DNA of 64,000 nucleotides, taken from Exiguobacterium alkaliphilum 12/1 (GTDB lineage Bacteria > Bacillota > Bacilli > Exiguobacteriales > Exiguobacteriaceae). The translations under genes and the position numbers were made by a program. Below are positions 1-8,267 of this stretch, in pieces (the first letter of the stretch is position 1; every line of letters starts with the position of its first letter). The notes beneath the pieces are model-generated. The model was not told the DNA's origin. It worked only from the letters and a program-made list of their open reading frames with translations, and did not search any database. Where the stretch lies: contig NZ_JJMW01000021.1 of assembly GCF_000714435.1 (NCBI RefSeq), positions 1 through 64,000 of the forward strand. The letters run 5' to 3'.

Positions 1-28
1 ACTCGGGAGCCGCGGCTTCCGAGTTTTT
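1..28 (+). terminator. Rho-independent terminator of an upstream gene
   Basis: ACTCGG pairs with CCGAGT around an inner GC-rich part, followed by seven T on the plus strand. It ends a gene lying left of the window and faces the convergent PspC gene. Confidence 0.7.
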
Positions 29-211
29 TTATAGATAGCGTGGGGCGTCCTTCATCGAGTTGGCGAGAATCATGTAGATGAGGACGTTCCCCGGCACGAT
101 TAAAAAGAGCAGACGAACGCCGAGCGGGGACAAGTCAAAGTATTCAGCGATGCCGCCGCAGACACCAAAGAGTGAGCGGTTCGTGGCAGATTTTCGAAGC
201 GGACGTTGCAT
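29..211 (-). CDS. PspC domain membrane protein
   Basis: A 60-residue protein that is essentially one PspC domain: a basic N-terminus, the motif LFGVCGGIAEYF at residues 14-25, then one hydrophobic helix (about 32-50). PspC proteins sit in the cytoplasmic membrane and in some bacteria take part in envelope-stress signalling; in Bacillota most stand-alone copies are uncharacterised. The length is normal for this short form. It stands alone between a terminator and the siderophore-binding gene on the same strand. The family is clear and the role is not. Confidence 0.85.
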   Translation of the reverse strand: MQRPLRKSATNRSLFGVCGGIAEYFDLSPLGVRLLFLIVPGNVLIYMILANSMKDAPRYL

Positions 212-261
212 AAGCGTGGCTCCTATCTCAACTATGATATGAAAATTTTACCATATGACGA

Positions 262-292
262 CAACAAAAAGCGCGCCGATTTGGCGCGCTTT
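262..292 (-). terminator. Terminator of the siderophore-binding lipoprotein gene
   Basis: Perfect stem AAAGCGCGCC / GGCGCGCTTT with a five-base loop. On the minus strand it runs into TTTTTGTTGT just after the stop codon of the binding-protein gene. Confidence 0.8.
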
Positions 293-295
293 CGC

Positions 296-1231
296 TTATT
301 TCAAGATGGTGACGAGTTCGTCGAGCACTTCGTTGGCTGACAAGACGCCGCCTGATGTGTTCCACGTGTCGTCGCTCACTTCGGTCACTTCGCCTGCCTT
401 GACGGCGGCGAGGTCTTTCCAAAGTTGGTTCGACTGCCACTCTTCGGCTGTCTTCGATCCATCTGCTCCACCGTATGTGAAGTAGACGATATGGTCGCCG
501 TCCATCTCTGGGATGCGTTCCATCGTGATCTCTTCAGCGAACTCGGTGCGGTCTTGTGACGCTGGGCGTTTGACGCCGACATCGCCCAAGATGACACCTG
601 AGAAGCTGTCTGTGAAGTAGATGCGTGACGCGCCAGGAAGGAAGCGCACGACCGAGAGTTCTTTGTTCACGGCGTCGCCGAGCTCGGCTTTCGTGTCTTC
701 GACGTGCTGCGCGTAGTCAGCCAAGACGTCGTTCCCTTTGTCCTCAAGGTTGAGGGCGTTCGCATAGAGTGCGAAGTTTTCTTGCCAGTCGCCTTTGAGC
801 GTCTCCGACATGACCGTCGGTGCGATGGCGTTCAACTTGTCGTAGATGTTCTCTTGGCGGAGCTTCGTCCCGATGATGAGGTCCGGCTCGAGTTTCGCGA
901 TCGCTTCGAGGTTGACCTCGCTCTCCGTCCCGACTTCGGTCACATCCGTCATCTCTGTCTCGATGTGTGGATACCATGGGTCACCGTTCCATGATTTGAC
1001 GGCACCGACTTGTTTGACGCCGAGGGCGATGAGCGCCTCGGTCCCTTCGTTCGTCAAGACGACGACACGTTTCGGTTCGACCGGTACCTCAGCCGTGCCC
1101 ATGGCGTGCTCAATCGTGCGCGTCTCTGTTTCTGCTGACTCGTTCGAGTTATTCGTCTCTTCCGACCCGCCGCATGCAGCGAGGACGACCGTGAGGCAGA
1201 GCGTGAGTAATGCTAACGCAAACTTTTTCAT
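296..1231 (-). CDS. Iron-siderophore ABC transporter substrate-binding lipoprotein
   Basis: A 311-residue extracytoplasmic binding protein of the FecB/FhuD (TroA-like) class. It captures a ferric siderophore outside the membrane and hands it to the FecCD permeases. A signal peptide ends in a lipobox (VLAAC, Cys20), followed by an acidic Ser/Asn linker and the periplasmic-binding fold (RVVVLTNEGTEALIALGVKQVGAV at the start, LEPDLIIGTKL near 113). It is divergent from the permease-ATPase operon, and a Fur box lies in its own promoter. The binding specificity, hydroxamate as in Bacillus YfiY/FhuD or other, cannot be read from the sequence. Confidence 0.9.
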   Translation of the reverse strand: MKKFALALLTLCLTVVLAACGGSEETNNSNESAETETRTIEHAMGTAEVPVEPKRVVVLTNEGTEALIALGVKQVGAVKSWNGDPWYPHIETEMTDVTEVGTESEVNLEAIAKLEPDLIIGTKLRQENIYDKLNAIAPTVMSETLKGDWQENFALYANALNLEDKGNDVLADYAQHVEDTKAELGDAVNKELSVVRFLPGASRIYFTDSFSGVILGDVGVKRPASQDRTEFAEEITMERIPEMDGDHIVYFTYGGADGSKTAEEWQSNQLWKDLAAVKAGEVTEVSDDTWNTSGGVLSANEVLDELVTILK

Positions 1232-1272
1232 ATGTATAAAGTCTCCTCTGTCTAGTAAGATTTCCTCTCCGA

Positions 1273-1301
1273 CTATAAGTGATAATGATTCTCAATGTCA
1301 A
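1273..1301 (-). promoter_or_regulatory. SigA-type promoter with embedded Fur box
   Basis: On the minus strand TTGACA (1296-1301) and TTATAG (1273-1278) are separated by 17 bases and drive the binding-lipoprotein gene. The spacer holds TGATAATGATTCTCA, close to the Bacillus Fur box (TGATAATnATTATCA). A repressor bound here would block this promoter and could also affect the divergent permease operon 60 bases away. Iron repression is inferred from the box and from gene function. Confidence 0.75.
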
Positions 1302-1359
1302 CCCCTTTTTCTGACAACGAGATTTTGCTATGGTAGTAAAGGAAAGAAGTGAGGAAATT

Positions 1360-2337
1360 ATGAGACCATGGATCAAACTATTTATCTTGATCGTGCTATT
1401 GCCTATATTGGGTTACATCAGCTTACGTGTCGGCGTCATCTCGGTCAGTCATCAGGATGTCGTCGCGCTCGGGAGTGACACGTCCTCGCAAGCACGGATT
1501 GCGCTCGAGGATAACCGTATTCCGCGCACTGTCGTCGCACTGCTCGTTGGAAGCGTCCTCGGGCTCGCGGGCTTGATCTTTCAGCTCGTCACGCGCAATC
1601 CGCTCGCATCACCCGACATCTTGGCCGTCAACGCCGGCGCAAGCTTTGCGATCGTCCTCGCGACACTGTTCGGCTTCAGTAGCATCGCCTCGTTCACATC
1701 GGCCGCGCTCGTTGGAGCCTTGATCGCCGGTGTCATCGTCTATCTGCTCAGCGCGAATGGGGGCAACGTCATGTACATGACACTCGCCGGGGCGTCACTT
1801 GCGGCGCTGTTCAGCTCGTTCACACAGTCGATTATTGCGTACGAGGAAGGGGCGCTCGATGAAGTGTTGTTTTGGTTGACCGGTTCGGTCGCAGGACGCT
1901 CGCTCGAACTCGTCACGACGTTATTGCCATGGGTGGTTGTCGCGAGCCTTTGTGTCCTCCTCATCAGTAAAGAGCTTGAGACGCTGTCGCTCGGTGACCA
2001 GGTTGCCCGCTCGCTCGGTCAAAACGTCGGGGTCATCAAGTTCGTCGCCGTCACGCTCGCCGTCGTCTTGTCGGCGTTCGGGGTCGCGCTCGCGGGGCCG
2101 ATCGCGTTCGTCGGTTTGCTCGCGCCGCATCTCGCACGCTATCTATTCGGGACGGCGTTCTTCGCACGACTCGCTGGTAGCGCCGTCATTGGTAGCGTGC
2201 TGCTCCTCAGTGCGGACATCCTCGGGCGCATCATTCTATTCCCACGCGAAGTGACGGTCGGTGTCGTCCTTGCCGTCATCGGAGGCGCCTTCTTCATCTA
2301 TCTCGTCAGCGCCAGACAAGGAGTCTTTAAATCATGA
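1360..2337 (+). CDS. FecCD-family iron-siderophore ABC permease
   Basis: A polytopic permease of the FecCD/BtuC type, about 325 residues and 8-10 membrane helices, forming half of the transmembrane channel. Family hallmarks are RIPRTVVALLVGSVLGLAGLIFQ near the N-terminus and GPIAFVGLLAPHLAR, the coupling-helix region that contacts the ATPase. The ATG at 1360 is preferred over an in-frame ATG at 1330 because GTGAGG lies correctly spaced before it. It overlaps the next permease by 4 bases (ATGA), so the two are translationally coupled and presumably form a heterodimer. Confidence 0.9.
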   Translation: MRPWIKLFILIVLLPILGYISLRVGVISVSHQDVVALGSDTSSQARIALEDNRIPRTVVALLVGSVLGLAGLIFQLVTRNPLASPDILAVNAGASFAIVLATLFGFSSIASFTSAALVGALIAGVIVYLLSANGGNVMYMTLAGASLAALFSSFTQSIIAYEEGALDEVLFWLTGSVAGRSLELVTTLLPWVVVASLCVLLISKELETLSLGDQVARSLGQNVGVIKFVAVTLAVVLSAFGVALAGPIAFVGLLAPHLARYLFGTAFFARLAGSAVIGSVLLLSADILGRIILFPREVTVGVVLAVIGGAFFIYLVSARQGVFKS

Positions 2338-3380
2338 AATCATACAGTTTTCGAAAAGGCCCGTTCTCGTTCACGCTCCGGAGACGGGAAATCGTGCTAG
2401 CGGTCGCGCTCCTTACCGGCCTGTTCATCGCCTTCTATTTGGGACTCGCCATCGGGGACACTTTTTTGACCCCATGGTCGCTCGGGTCACTCTTTCTCGG
2501 TTCGGGTGACGCGTTCGCCGAGCTCGTCGTATTCGAGTTCCGGATGCCACGCGTCCTGATGGCCATCACGGCTGGAGCGTGTCTCGCGGTCAGTGGACAC
2601 TTGTTGCAGCTCACGATTAAAAACGAGCTCGCGTCGCCGGAGATTTTCGGCATCGTCGGCGGGGCCGGGGTGGCGACGGCGACGTTTTTCACTGTCTTCA
2701 CCGATGAGCGGACGAACCAATTGTCCGTCCCGCTCGCCTATATCCCGTTTGCCTCGTTCGCAGGGGCGTTGACGGTCGGTGCATTCTTGTTTTATCTATT
2801 GAAACGGGGCGTCCCGCCGGTCCGACTCGCGTTAATTGGAATCGGGATCAGCATCTTCTCGCAAGGGATTGTCCAGTTCATGATGCTCGCCTCGAATGTG
2901 TATCGGAAGAACGACATCCAACAATGGCTCACCGGCACCGTCTATGCGGCGACATGGAATCAATTGAAAATCCTGGTGCCGCTCGCGATTCTGTTTCTAC
3001 TCGCTGCCTTTTTGATTGAACGACATGTCCGGCCGCTCCATATTAGCGAGGCGGTCGCGACGAGCATCGGCGTCCCGGTCCGGGGCACGCAGCGCGGTAC
3101 GCTGTTGTTGTCGTGTCTGCTTGCCGGGATTGGGGTCGCGTTCGTCGGAGCGATTGGCTTCGTCGGACTGATGGCACCGCACATCGCCCGTCAAGGCTTG
3201 AAGCTGCCTTACGTTTGGGCGACGCTTCTCGTTGGTGCCATCATCGTCGTCTTGGCCGATGTGATCGCCCGGACGATCTTTTATCCGTATGAGCTCCGGA
3301 CCGGTGTCATGACGGCCGTGATTGGCGCGCCGTACTTCTTCTATTTACTTCGCCGCATGATGAAAGGAAGCATGAGATGA
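2334..3380 (+). CDS. FecCD-family iron-siderophore ABC permease, second subunit
   Basis: A 348-residue FecCD permease paralogous to the preceding one. Shared motifs are FRMPRVLMAITAGACLAVSG at the N-terminus and GAIGFVGLMAPHIARQ about two thirds along. With its neighbour it should form the transmembrane heterodimer of the ferric-siderophore importer. It starts inside the previous stop codon and overlaps the ATPase start by 4 bases, the usual permease-permease-ATPase order of FeuBC/YfiZ-YfhA type systems. Confidence 0.9.
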   Translation: MKSYSFRKGPFSFTLRRREIVLAVALLTGLFIAFYLGLAIGDTFLTPWSLGSLFLGSGDAFAELVVFEFRMPRVLMAITAGACLAVSGHLLQLTIKNELASPEIFGIVGGAGVATATFFTVFTDERTNQLSVPLAYIPFASFAGALTVGAFLFYLLKRGVPPVRLALIGIGISIFSQGIVQFMMLASNVYRKNDIQQWLTGTVYAATWNQLKILVPLAILFLLAAFLIERHVRPLHISEAVATSIGVPVRGTQRGTLLLSCLLAGIGVAFVGAIGFVGLMAPHIARQGLKLPYVWATLLVGAIIVVLADVIARTIFYPYELRTGVMTAVIGAPYFFYLLRRMMKGSMR

Positions 3381-4189
3381 ATACATTCGATTTACAACAA
3401 GTCGCCATCGGCTACGAACAGAAGACGGTGCTCGACGGGCTGACGTTCTCGATTCCACACGGGAAAATCACGGTGCTGCTCGGTGCGAACGGATGTGGCA
3501 AGTCGACGCTCCTCTCGACGCTCGCGAGGCAACGGGACGCGTTAGGTGGGACGATTTCGTTCCGTGACAAGCCACTCGTTGCGTATCGGGCGAAAGAGGC
3601 GGCCCGGCTCATGGCGTTCATGCCACAGGTGAACGTCGCACCGGACGGATTGACCGTCGAACAGCTTGTCCGCTTCGGCCGCTATCCGTATCAGACGTTC
3701 TTCAAGCGTTACTCCGAAGACGACGAACGCGCTGTCGAGCGGGCACTTGCCTTCACGGACACGGTCTCGCTTCGGGATACGCTCGTCAGCAATTTATCGG
3801 GCGGACAAAAGCAACGCGTCTGGATCGCACTCGCCTTAGCCCAAGAGTCGGAGACGATTCTACTCGATGAACCGACGACATACCTCGACATGTCGCATCA
3901 AATCGAGATTCTCGACTCGATGTACCGACTGAACCGGTTAGAGGGCAAGACAATCGTCATGGTGCTCCACGACTTGCATCTCGCCTGTCGTTACGCCGAC
4001 CACGTCATCGCGCTCGCAGACGGGAACGTCTATCGGGAAGGGAGCCCGAACGATGTTGTCGACGAAATGTTCATGCAGGACGTCTTCGGGTTGAAGGTCG
4101 TCGTGACGGAAGACCCGCTCTACGGCACACCGCTCTGTATCCCATATTCGCATTACGAGCTGAATGAGAAGCGACCGCCCACGACCTAG
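3377..4189 (+). CDS. Iron-siderophore ABC transporter ATP-binding protein
   Basis: A 270-residue FecE/FhuC-type ATPase that powers siderophore import. Visible motifs are Walker A GANGCGKST (near residue 36), signature LSGGQKQR (near 140), Walker B ILLDEPTTYLD and the switch histidine in MVLHDLH. It is the last gene of the operon, coupled by an ATGA overlap and closed by a strong terminator. In Bacillus one such ATPase (YusV) serves several siderophore permeases, so this one may also energise permeases elsewhere. Confidence 0.92.
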   Translation: MNTFDLQQVAIGYEQKTVLDGLTFSIPHGKITVLLGANGCGKSTLLSTLARQRDALGGTISFRDKPLVAYRAKEAARLMAFMPQVNVAPDGLTVEQLVRFGRYPYQTFFKRYSEDDERAVERALAFTDTVSLRDTLVSNLSGGQKQRVWIALALAQESETILLDEPTTYLDMSHQIEILDSMYRLNRLEGKTIVMVLHDLHLACRYADHVIALADGNVYREGSPNDVVDEMFMQDVFGLKVVVTEDPLYGTPLCIPYSHYELNEKRPPTT

Positions 4190-4209
4190 TCTTTGGACTA
4201 GGTTTTTTT
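4185..4209 (+). terminator. Terminator of the siderophore transporter operon
   Basis: CCTAGTC / GACTAGG stem with a short T-rich loop, followed by seven T. It begins inside the ATPase stop codon. Confidence 0.85.
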
Positions 4210-4275
4210 CGTCGGAAGCCGGGGAAGGGTAAGAGAAAGTATGTGTCACCTGGTCCTGTCAAAGGAGGAGCCGAT

Positions 4276-4749
4276 ATGGCGAAGAAGGAAAAGCAGTCGT
4301 ACCACATCGTCACGTTCACGTTTCCAGAGGAGTCGGTCTCGTATCAAGCGTTCAGTAAGTTGAAGAAGTATCACGCCGAAGGGCTGATCGGGTTCGAACA
4401 GCTCGTCGTCATCAAGCGTGAGGACAATGGGGCGTTCTCGTTCGAGGACGCCGTCCAACTGACACCGACGAACAAGTCCACGAAAGGTGCCTTGATCGGG
4501 ATGGCGGTCGGGATTCTCGGAGGACCGTTCGGAATCTTGTTCGGGACGCTCACGGGCGGACTCATTGGCGGGACGAAAGATTTGAAGCACGTCCAAAGCA
4601 TTCAAGAGACGTTCAAACGGACGGTCGGCAACATCGAGCCGGGACAGACGGGTGTGATGGGTATCGGGGAGGAGTTTGATCATTCGGTGCTCGATGGGCT
4701 CGCCGCCGAACTCGGTGGCACGGTGACACGGACAGACGAAGAACTGTGA
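4276..4749 (+). CDS. DUF1269 domain protein
   Basis: A 157-residue protein of the DUF1269 family. An N-terminal alpha/beta part resembles the family start (FPEESVSYQAFSKLKKYHAEGLIGFEQ split over 15-40), and a glycine-rich hydrophobic stretch (about 80-110, with GILGGPFGILFGTLTGGLIGG-like spacing) could form a membrane hairpin. Function is unknown; family members are often induced by stress. The ATG at 4276 follows AAAGGAGG with ideal spacing. It probably forms a two-gene unit with the NAD(P)-binding protein 13 bases downstream. Confidence 0.75.
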   Translation: MAKKEKQSYHIVTFTFPEESVSYQAFSKLKKYHAEGLIGFEQLVVIKREDNGAFSFEDAVQLTPTNKSTKGALIGMAVGILGGPFGILFGTLTGGLIGGTKDLKHVQSIQETFKRTVGNIEPGQTGVMGIGEEFDHSVLDGLAAELGGTVTRTDEEL

Positions 4750-4762
4750 AGGGGAGTTGTAT

Positions 4763-5347
4763 ATGAAGATTGGGATATTAGGAGCCGGTAAAGTCGGTCG
4801 GACGCTCGGACGCAAGTTCGAGGACGTCGGATATGAAGTGTTGTATGGGACGCGCTCGGAGCGCGAGGGGACGATGTCGCTCCAAGACGTGGCGTCGAAT
4901 GCGCAGGTTTTATTGTTGACGACGCCGTTCGCGGCCGCGGTCGACTTGATTCAATCGCTACGAGACTTGGACGACAAAATCGTCATCGACGTGACGAATC
5001 CAATCGCTAAAGAGTTTGACGCCATCGAGCGGCCGGAAGGGAAATCTGGGGCCGAGCATCTGCAAGAACTCGCCCCGCACGTCCGTATCGTCAAGGCGTT
5101 CAACCAGACGGGCGTCGAGAATCTCGAGAATCCGAACAAGTCGATGATGTTCATCGCCGGCGACGAGCAGGAGTCGGTCCGGGCCGTGCAAGACCTCGCT
5201 GCGAAAATCGGTTTTGACGCCCATACGCTCAGACACTTGAAGCTCGCGCGTGAGCTCGAGTCGCTCGCGTGGCTATGGATTCATTACGCGACGAAGGAAC
5301 GGAAGCATCGGAACTTTGCATTCTACTTGAAAGAGAATAGTTTTTAA
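4763..5347 (+). CDS. NAD(P)-binding protein, F420-dependent NADP oxidoreductase-like
   Basis: A 194-residue Rossmann-fold protein. It opens with the dinucleotide motif GILGAGKVGRTLG, and a GTRS loop after the second strand suggests NADP preference. The overall shape resembles the NADP oxidoreductase/ProC-like family (YP_F420-type proteins). Later motifs are VTNPIAKEF (where a substrate often packs) and VRIVKAFNQTG, both typical of this group. Coenzyme F420 itself is not expected in this lineage, so the true substrate is unknown. The ATG at 4763 is preferred over TTG 4757 because of SD AAGGGGAG. It follows the DUF1269 gene and ends at a terminator. Confidence 0.8.
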   Translation: MKIGILGAGKVGRTLGRKFEDVGYEVLYGTRSEREGTMSLQDVASNAQVLLLTTPFAAAVDLIQSLRDLDDKIVIDVTNPIAKEFDAIERPEGKSGAEHLQELAPHVRIVKAFNQTGVENLENPNKSMMFIAGDEQESVRAVQDLAAKIGFDAHTLRHLKLARELESLAWLWIHYATKERKHRNFAFYLKENSF

Positions 5348-5352
5348 CCAAA

Positions 5353-5389
5353 AGCGACCAGGACGAATCTTCGTCCCGGTCGTTTTAAA
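5353..5389. terminator. Shared terminator between convergent genes
   Basis: CGACCaGGACGA / TCGTCCcGGTCG stem with TTTT on the plus side and A-rich DNA on the other side. It can serve the NAD(P)-binding gene (+) and the TM2 gene (-). Confidence 0.75.
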
Positions 5390-5720
5390 AGCCCGTATAA
5401 CGGTCGTTTCGCGTTTGCAGGAGTTCAATCGTTTCCCGTTCGATGCGGTCGATGTCAGTCCGTTGCCAACCCGGCATGAGGAACGCATCGACGAGTGCCC
5501 AGATACCTGAGATGATTGCACCGAGCCCGAGCGTCAAGACGACGATGAGGAGCATGGCGACGCCTGAGCCAATTTTCCCAAAATAAAAACGGTGGGCACC
5601 GAACGCCCCGAGGAAGAACCAGAGCAAGTAGGCGACGACGAGGTTGCGTTTGCGTTTCTCGACCTCGCTGTTGACGAGTTGCATCTCTTGGGTGGTCAAA
5701 TCCATTCGAGAATAATTCAA
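5385..5720 (-). CDS. TM2 domain membrane protein
   Basis: A TM2-domain protein of about 111 residues. The first helix carries YLLWFFLGAFGAHRFYFGK, the diagnostic TM2 motif (GxxGxHRFY), and a second helix follows (GLGAIISGIWALVDAF). TM2 proteins are small membrane proteins with a DRF-like helical-hairpin element; their bacterial role is unknown. The start is TTG at 5720, chosen because AGAAGGGA lies seven bases before it. An in-frame ATG at 5705 has no SD. Confidence 0.8.
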   Translation of the reverse strand: MNYSRMDLTTQEMQLVNSEVEKRKRNLVVAYLLWFFLGAFGAHRFYFGKIGSGVAMLLIVVLTLGLGAIISGIWALVDAFLMPGWQRTDIDRIERETIELLQTRNDRYTGF

Positions 5721-5837
5721 GATAAGTCCCTTCTTTCGCATGAAGTTTGATAAAATGAGTTCGTGCTTCATTATAAATTGAAACAGTATCTTTTTCCATG
5801 ATTTTCTAAAAATGATGGGTCAGAGAAGGAGACAGCT

Positions 5838-5996
5838 ATGGGCTTTGCCATTTTGACGTTCATCGTCGCGTTCATCCACGTCATCGCGGGAGCGGTCGTC
5901 TTACATAAGTACCCGCAGTATAAAACGATCGCCATCAGCGTCATCGTGCTCGGTTTCATGTACGGCCTACTGACGGTCGGGTTCATCGTGTTATAG
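5838..5996 (+). CDS. Small hydrophobic membrane protein (52 aa)
   Basis: A 52-codon ORF with a good site AAGGAGA seven bases before the ATG. Two hydrophobic helices (GFAILTFIVAFIHVIAGAVV and IAISVIVLGFMYGLLTVGFIVL) flank a short basic loop HKYPQYKT. The protein fits a two-helix membrane protein with both ends outside or both inside. No family is recognised. It lies alone between two minus-strand genes, and its stop touches the terminator of the lipoprotein gene. Codon use (GTC, ATC, GCG rich) matches the surrounding genes, supporting real coding. Confidence 0.6.
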   Translation: MGFAILTFIVAFIHVIAGAVVLHKYPQYKTIAISVIVLGFMYGLLTVGFIVL

Positions 5997-6020
5997 AAAA
6001 ATCCCCATACACGGGGGACT
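5997..6020 (-). terminator. Terminator of small lipoprotein gene
   Basis: Minus-strand AGTCCCCC / GGGGAT stem followed by TTTTTCTA, just after the lipoprotein stop codon. Confidence 0.6.
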
Positions 6021-6302
6021 CTAGAGAGAATCGTTATAGAGCATCGCCTCGTCATTCGTAGAGATGACTTTTAGGTGGCGCTCTTTTTTGACATACACGC
6101 TCTTATAAACAGGGCGCTCACCTTCATAGAACAAAATGACGCGGTTGCCATCGTTGTCCGTCTCGACTTTCGGTTCATAGTTCGCGATTTCGATCGTCTC
6201 CGCGAGCACGCCATACTCTTCGTATGTGGCCAACGTGTCGGCGTCCGAACAGGCGACGAGAAAGACGGAGGCGAGGATGGCGAATATAGACTTCTTCATC
6301 AT
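6021..6302 (-). CDS. Small lipoprotein of unknown function
   Basis: A 93-residue predicted lipoprotein with a short signal peptide ending in lipobox FLVAC (Cys18), then a soluble domain of about 75 residues rich in Glu, Tyr and Val, with RVILFYEGERPVYKS in the middle. No family is recognised. The first of two adjacent ATG codons is taken; AAAAGGGG lies just upstream. The single-gene unit has its own terminator. Function unknown. Confidence 0.7.
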   Translation of the reverse strand: MMKKSIFAILASVFLVACSDADTLATYEEYGVLAETIEIANYEPKVETDNDGNRVILFYEGERPVYKSVYVKKERHLKVISTNDEAMLYNDSL

Positions 6303-6410
6303 AATACCCCTTTTTTTGATAGTTTATCTATCAACTATAACGTATGGTGATTTTGTTTTCAAAGCGAATGAAACTTGTCGACGGCTTCTTCGTATAGAGG
6401 GTGAGAGGGG

Positions 6411-6785
6411 GTGGGGCAAGTGAATGGACGGAAGTTGGCCTTTGCGATTGGAATCGGGTTAGTGATGGCGGGCACTGTTTTCGGTGTGTCCGCGGGTCTA
6501 TTGTTTCTCATCGCGAGTGTGTTGTTTTATCGTCGGCAACGCCTAAAAACGGGAGAGTATGCGACCTCGGTAAAGAATCGTCTACTTTGGCGCTCGAGTG
6601 AGAAGACGTGGCTCGTCGCTATCCTCGTATTCGTGGTAATGTATTTGATTGGATTTGGTGCGACGCTAGTGACGATCCCGACTCAGGACCTTGCCTTGAC
6701 CGCACTGACCTATTTGTTTGCGACAAAAGGACTGTTTTTGATGAATGAGCTCCATGCGTACGAGCGGGAGGCGAAAGATGAATAA
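6411..6785 (+). CDS. Membrane protein of unknown function
   Basis: About 124 residues with four hydrophobic segments: 14-30, 30-43 (a short hairpin), 65-85 and 95-112. The start is taken as GTG 6411 (Met-Gly-Gln) after a purine-rich GAGGGTGAGAGGGG; GTG 6420 is an alternative. The same unusual GTGGGGCAA start context recurs in the membrane-protein gene at 58551. It overlaps the next membrane gene by 8 bases, so the two are probably coupled partners. No family recognised. Confidence 0.6.
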   Translation: MGQVNGRKLAFAIGIGLVMAGTVFGVSAGLLFLIASVLFYRRQRLKTGEYATSVKNRLLWRSSEKTWLVAILVFVVMYLIGFGATLVTIPTQDLALTALTYLFATKGLFLMNELHAYEREAKDE

Positions 6786-7167
6786 GAACGTATTCAAAGG
6801 GTTACTCGTGATGTGGCTGGTGCTGATTGGCCTCGACTTTTGGCTCGAACAATACGCGCTCGTCGCGGTCACGGGTCTCGGGATCACCGTCTATTCCTAT
6901 TACAGTCAACAAGTGAAGCGACTTTCGGACGAGTCGAAAACGAGCATCATGAACGAACTGAACGAGAAGACGGTGTCGTTCGTCGTCTTGTCTTTCCTGC
7001 TCGTCTTGATTGTCGGGCTTTTATTCGACCTGCGAATCCTTCCGACTGCTGAAACCGTGTTCGTCGCACTCGGTGGTTTATTCGTGTATCGGGGCTTGAC
7101 GATTGGTGGCTTACTCATGCGAGACGTCTATCGAAACGACCTGATGAATCCATCCAAGGAAATATGA
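6778..7167 (+). CDS. Membrane protein of unknown function
   Basis: A 129-residue protein with four predicted membrane helices (7-22, 26-42, 68-86, 93-115) and a short charged loop between helices 2 and 3 (QQVKRLSDESKTS). The ATG 6778 has GGGAGG before it, lying inside the end of the previous gene. It is coupled to the preceding gene and followed by a terminator, so the two form one transcription unit. Both may be subunits of one complex; that is inference from overlap only. Confidence 0.65.
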   Translation: MNKNVFKGLLVMWLVLIGLDFWLEQYALVAVTGLGITVYSYYSQQVKRLSDESKTSIMNELNEKTVSFVVLSFLLVLIVGLLFDLRILPTAETVFVALGGLFVYRGLTIGGLLMRDVYRNDLMNPSKEI

Positions 7168-7176
7168 CTATAGAAA

Positions 7177-7209
7177 ATCCCAAGCGACACCGTCGCTTGG
7201 GATGTTTTT
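7177..7209. terminator. Shared terminator
   Basis: Perfect 12-base stem ATCCCAAGCGAC / GTCGCTTGGGAT with a three-base loop, GTTTTT on the plus side and TTTTCT on the minus side, between convergent membrane genes. Confidence 0.85.
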
Positions 7210-7417
7210 ATGCCGATTTATCGGTCTTTTCTTTTTTCGCTTTTCGGGCGAGCGTCAAGATTTGATACACCTTGAAGAAGTCATACGCGGCTACGGCGAT
7301 GATGAAGTACGTCCAGAAGCTGAAACCGTACTCTTGTACCGAGTAGTAGGCGAGGACCGTGAACAAGATCCCGAAAGATAAGCTGAACGTCAGCATGATT
7401 TTTAAGTGTCGCGGCAT
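7208..7417 (-). CDS. Small membrane protein (69 aa)
   Basis: Two hydrophobic helices (about 8-27 and 33-53) and a lysine/arginine-rich tail (LARKAKKEKTDKSA) that should be cytoplasmic. The ATG 7417 is chosen because GAGGTGG lies seven bases upstream; an in-frame GTG 7426 overlaps that site. It lies 16 bases after the CPBP protease gene on the same strand, so cotranscription is likely. No family is recognised. Confidence 0.6.
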   Translation of the reverse strand: MPRHLKIMLTFSLSFGILFTVLAYYSVQEYGFSFWTYFIIAVAAYDFFKVYQILTLARKAKKEKTDKSA

Positions 7418-7433
7418 ACGTGCCACCTCATTT

Positions 7434-8129
7434 CTACATCAATAATAGGGCGACCATGACGAGCGCGTTGTTGAACGCATGAATCGCAATCGGAACGATT
7501 AAGCGACGCGTCTTCGCATAGGCGACCGTGAAGGCGAAGCTCATCGCGACGTACACGAGGAAACGGTTGTCATCATGGATGAGTGCGAACAAGACAGAGC
7601 TGACACCGAAGGCGATCCAGAAGCCGAACCGGGCGCTCAAGTTGCCGAACAAGATATGACGGAAGAGAATCTCTTCGATAATCGGTCCGAGCAAGACGAC
7701 CGATAATGTCATGACAGGAACGAGTCGGACAATATCCGCGATCCGTTCTGTATTCTCCGAGGCGACCATTTCACCGGTGATGGCCGTCTCAATCAAGTTG
7801 GCGACGATGACGAGCCCGTACTGCATGAGAATCCCGAGCCCGATCCATTTGACCGTGTCGTTCAGGTTCGACTGGATGCCTTGCTGTTTATATAGCTTCA
7901 AGTCTGGCCAGAGCAGGAAGAACGAGATGACGATCGTCAAGCTGAAGCCGATGGCGAACCAGAGGCCCGTCGACGTCGGCGTGATCCATTCCGGCCGGAC
8001 TTCGTTGATGAGCACAGGGAAAAACTGCACGAAGGCGTATAAGAGAATCGGGATGATGTGCCGAATCCGAATGTTAGGCGCCATCGAAAAACGGGTATTT
8101 ATCGATTGGTTTGAGTTTAGTGTGGCCAA
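7434..8129 (-). CDS. CPBP family intramembrane metalloprotease
   Basis: A 231-residue polytopic membrane protein with the three CPBP (CAAX protease / bacteriocin-processing, formerly Abi) motifs: EEILFRHILFG (EExxxR), ALIHDDNR with its histidine, and HAFNNA near the C-terminus. Bacterial members act as intramembrane proteases, some in bacteriocin self-immunity. There are about six or seven helices. The start is TTG 8129 with AAGGACG eight bases before it; ATG 8084 is an alternative. The substrate is unknown. Confidence 0.8.
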   Translation of the reverse strand: MATLNSNQSINTRFSMAPNIRIRHIIPILLYAFVQFFPVLINEVRPEWITPTSTGLWFAIGFSLTIVISFFLLWPDLKLYKQQGIQSNLNDTVKWIGLGILMQYGLVIVANLIETAITGEMVASENTERIADIVRLVPVMTLSVVLLGPIIEEILFRHILFGNLSARFGFWIAFGVSSVLFALIHDDNRFLVYVAMSFAFTVAYAKTRRLIVPIAIHAFNNALVMVALLLM

Positions 8130-8230
8130 TTCAACACGTCCTTAATCACAAGAGTAAGCGTTCCTTTTGACCATTGTATCAAATAAGGTCTCTTGACCGC
8201 GAGTGAGAGCAATTTTCCGATGTTCCCCTC

Positions 8231-8259
8231 TTGCAATTTTAGGCGTCTCATACTACACT
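8231..8259 (+). promoter_or_regulatory. SigA promoter of groES-groL
   Basis: TTGCAA (8231-8236) and TACACT (8254-8259) with a 17-base spacer. Transcription would start near 8266, so the CIRCE operator lies at the very start of the transcript, as in Bacillus. Confidence 0.8.
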
Positions 8260-8267
8260 AATCAATG